Below are positions 14,969-16,956 of a DNA stretch of 16,956 bases, piece by piece. The translations under genes were made by a program, and so were the position numbers. Origin of the DNA: Bacteroidales bacterium (GTDB lineage Bacteria > Bacteroidota > Bacteroidia > Bacteroidales > UBA932). How positions within the stretch are numbered: position 1 is the stretch's first letter; each line of letters starts with the position of its first letter. Below the pieces are notes generated by a model. It searched no databases. It was not told the DNA's origin and saw only the letters and a program-made list of their open reading frames with translations. The stretch covers positions 1 to 16,956 of the forward strand of contig SFNZ01000033.1 of the NCBI GenBank assembly GCA_004552615.1. Reading direction: 5' to 3'.

Positions 14969-16225
14969 ATGGATAAGATTATCGAAAAGAAAAAAGGCCT
15001 CGCAGCCGCATTTACCAGAAAGTCATTGCCATATTGGGGACTTGGATTGCTGGCCATCTTCATTCTCTGGCTCGTCCTCAGGGACGGTTCCCCGACTCTC
15101 CGGGTGAACGGCGACTCCTTGACAATCAATGAAGTGACCCGTGGTGAGTTCAATGACTATATTCGTGTCAGCGGACAGGTGCAGCCGATGACCACCGTGC
15201 AGATCAGTCCGCAGGAAGGCGGGGTAGTGGAGAAAATCATCATTGAGGAAGGGTCTCACGTAAGGGCCGGTGACGAGATATTGCGCCTGAGCAATGACAA
15301 TCTCGACCTGCAGATCCTGAATTCCGAGGCCGAGCTTGCCGAGAAGGAGAACATCCTCCGCAACACTCTCATTTCCATGGAACAGCAGAAGCTTTCACTG
15401 AGGCAGGACCAGCTCCAGCTCCAGTCGGATGTCAACAGGCTTAGACGTAAATATCTGCAGAACAAGTCGTTGTATAAGGAGAAGCTGATTGCACGTGAGG
15501 ATTATCTGACTTCCAAGGAGGATTATGAACTGGCTGCGGGCAAGTTGCAGTTGGTCAAGGACAGGGCGAAGCAGGACAGTCTGTACAGGGCCGTGGAGAT
15601 TGACCAGATGCAGGAGAGCCTGGACAATATGCGCAAGAATATGCTTATGATCCGCCGGAGGAAAGACAATCTGACCATCAAGGCTCCTATTGACGGGGAA
15701 CTCGGTCTTCTGGATGTGGTGCTGGGCCAGTCCGTTTCTGCCGGGACGAAGATCGGGCAGATCAATAATCTCGACAGTTACAAGATTGAGGCCCAGATAG
15801 ATGAACATTATATTGACCGTGTGACATCGGGCCTTTCCGCGACTTTCCAGAGGCAGAATGATTCCTATGATGCCGTTATACGCAAGGTTTATCCGGAGGT
15901 GCGCGACGGAAAGTTCAAGGCTGATTTCAAGTTCGGAGGTGAGGTTCCGGACAATATCAGGACGGGCCAGACATATTATCTGAACCTGCAGCTCGGCCAG
16001 CCTGAGACCGCCGTGCTCGTGCCCCGCGGAACGTTCTATCAGAAAACCGGAGGAAAATGGATATTCGTGGTTTCTCCTGACGGCGGCAAGGCAGTCCGCC
16101 GTGAAATCCGCATCGGACGTCAGAATCCTCAGTATTACGAAGTCCTCGACGGTCTCAATCCCGGCGAAAAGGTCATCACCTCCGACTATGACTCCTTCGG
16201 TGACAATGAAGTCCTGGTATTTTAG
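14969..16225 (+). CDS. HlyD/MacA-type periplasmic adaptor, membrane-anchored
   Basis: A 418-residue adaptor linking an inner-membrane transporter to the TolC-type channel. A short cytoplasmic end is followed by one membrane helix (about 21-37), the first half of the lipoyl-like domain (about 62-110, SGQVQPMTTVQISPQEGG), a long coiled-coil hairpin (about 112-232), the second lipoyl half (IKAPIDGELG at 237-246) and a beta-barrel domain (about 268-345, DEHYIDRVTSG), then a membrane-proximal domain. The ATG at 14969 is 14 bases after the tolC-like stop; an in-frame TTG at 14951 overlaps that stop and is less likely. The uncleaved membrane helix, rather than a lipid anchor, is typical of adaptors that work with ABC permeases in Bacteroidota. 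The cargo is unknown. Confidence 0.92.
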   Translation: MDKIIEKKKGLAAAFTRKSLPYWGLGLLAIFILWLVLRDGSPTLRVNGDSLTINEVTRGEFNDYIRVSGQVQPMTTVQISPQEGGVVEKIIIEEGSHVRAGDEILRLSNDNLDLQILNSEAELAEKENILRNTLISMEQQKLSLRQDQLQLQSDVNRLRRKYLQNKSLYKEKLIAREDYLTSKEDYELAAGKLQLVKDRAKQDSLYRAVEIDQMQESLDNMRKNMLMIRRRKDNLTIKAPIDGELGLLDVVLGQSVSAGTKIGQINNLDSYKIEAQIDEHYIDRVTSGLSATFQRQNDSYDAVIRKVYPEVRDGKFKADFKFGGEVPDNIRTGQTYYLNLQLGQPETAVLVPRGTFYQKTGGKWIFVVSPDGGKAVRREIRIGRQNPQYYEVLDGLNPGEKVITSDYDSFGDNEVLVF

Positions 16226-16236
16226 AAACGAACAGA

Positions 16237-16956
16237 ATGAAACCAAAAGACATTGCAATCAAATCCCTGACGCTCGGTATCGGCTTGGCTATCAGTGTAA
16301 TACTCATAGCGAAGATCTGCTTCGAACTCAGCTACGACCGCTGCTACCGGGATTCGCAGAACATATATCAGATCAGGACGGGCTTCATCCAGCAGGGAAA
16401 CGACATCGACTACGGCCAGGTCAGCGGAGGGGTAGCACCCGGTTTCAGGCAATACGTGCCGGGAGTGGAATATGCTACAAGGACGACTTTCCTTGTGGAA
16501 AGCGACCGCTTCAAGGATGAGGACCGGAATGTGATAACCGGCGACCTGATTCTCGCCGACACATCCTATTTCGATGTCTTCCCTGCAAAGATTCTCGCAG
16601 GAGATCCGAAACAGGCACTTTCCGTGGCCGCCAGCCTGATGGTCTCGAGGACGTTTGCAGAGAAACTCGGCGGGGTCCGGGAAGCAGTCGGCAAAGTGAT
16701 TGAGAGCGAGGAATATGAAGGGTACAAGATGACTGTCGCGGGTGTGTTCGAGGACTTCCCTTATCAGAGTTCCCAGAAATACGACATTCTCCTTTCAATG
16801 GAATCTTACGGCAAGAGTTCCACTGAGAATTGGCTCGGAAACGACAGGTATAAGGGATACGTCCGTCTTGCGGAAGGCGTTGACTACAAGATGCTTGACC
16901 CGGCAATCCGGCTGATGCAGGAGAAGAACCAGCCTCTTGAGCAGATTGAGAAGGCC
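16237..16956 (+). CDS. ABC transporter permease, MacB/FtsX-like, N-terminal part (runs off window)
   Basis: The frame is open from the ATG at 16237 to the last base, giving 240 residues without a stop. It starts with a single membrane helix (about 9-27, SLTLGIGLAISVILIAKIC) followed by FELSYDRCYRDSQNIYQI, the junction typical of the Bacteroidota branch of MacB_PCD/FtsX permeases, then the periplasmic domain (FDVFPAKILAGDPKQAL, SLMVSRTFAEKL, TVAGVFEDFP). The cytoplasmic stretch before the helix is shorter than in many members, which usually carry a longer RNxxRNK segment. The remaining membrane helices should lie downstream. It begins 11 bases after the adaptor stop, so it belongs to the same operon; the partner ATPase is not in the window. 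Confidence 0.88.
   Translation, partial: MKPKDIAIKSLTLGIGLAISVILIAKICFELSYDRCYRDSQNIYQIRTGFIQQGNDIDYGQVSGGVAPGFRQYVPGVEYATRTTFLVESDRFKDEDRNVITGDLILADTSYFDVFPAKILAGDPKQALSVAASLMVSRTFAEKLGGVREAVGKVIESEEYEGYKMTVAGVFEDFPYQSSQKYDILLSMESYGKSSTENWLGNDRYKGYVRLAEGVDYKMLDPAIRLMQEKNQPLEQIEKA

Noticed and set aside
15395..16258. Open frame on the minus strand opposite the adaptor gene
   Set aside because: It is a shadow of the adaptor coding sequence and resembles no family.

Overview
The window comes from a member of the Bacteroidota, most likely a Bacteroidales-type gut or host-associated lineage with moderate GC. I infer this from the protein families (GIN/DUF2807 lipoprotein, Bacteroidetes-type PurN with a GGIGMYG loop, M13 peptidase ending ENRVKVW, TolC-HlyD-FtsX-like export operon), from the TAnnTTTG-type promoter motifs upstream of several genes, and from the near absence of Shine-Dalgarno sequences. 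No rRNA, tRNA, CRISPR array, prophage or complete insertion sequence is visible. Coding density is high and no gene-free gap reaches 300 bases.

Layout. (1) 50-931 (+): a GIN/DUF2807 lipoprotein with a nearly exact 20-residue repeat. (2) 946-7032 (-): methionine and folate genes metF and metH, preceded by an HD-domain phosphohydrolase and a small two-helix membrane protein. metH and metF are separated by a 108-base palindromic element (1901-2008) whose 21-base arms are perfect inverted repeats. (3) 7098-8965 (+), divergent from (2): a lipoprotein of the permuted papain-like YiiX class followed closely by an ATP-grasp ligase. (4) 9005-10576 (+): a membrane-bound TPR protein with a cytoplasmic C-terminal helix-turn-helix, probably a one-component regulator. 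(5) 10577-12601 (-): an M13 zinc metallopeptidase lipoprotein, convergent with (4) with no bases between the stop codons. (6) 12829-13413 (+): purN, with the best promoter in the window upstream and a clear intrinsic terminator downstream. (7) 13554-16956 (+): a TolC-family outer-membrane channel, a membrane-anchored HlyD-type adaptor and the start of an ABC-type (MacB/FtsX-like) permease that runs off the window; together they look like a tripartite exporter.

How the genes work together. MetF makes 5-methyltetrahydrofolate, which MetH uses to methylate homocysteine, so their adjacency makes pathway sense; purN consumes 10-formyltetrahydrofolate from the same one-carbon pool but has its own transcription unit. 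The tolC-hlyD-permease genes have 14- and 11-base gaps and are almost certainly co-transcribed.

Most of the window is ordinary housekeeping and envelope content. The parts that deserve a second look are the palindromic metH-metF element, the YiiX-like hydrolase/ATP-grasp pair with a possibly leaderless promoter, the TPR-HTH membrane regulator and the unusual activation domain of MetH. I see no complete, clearly new multi-gene system.
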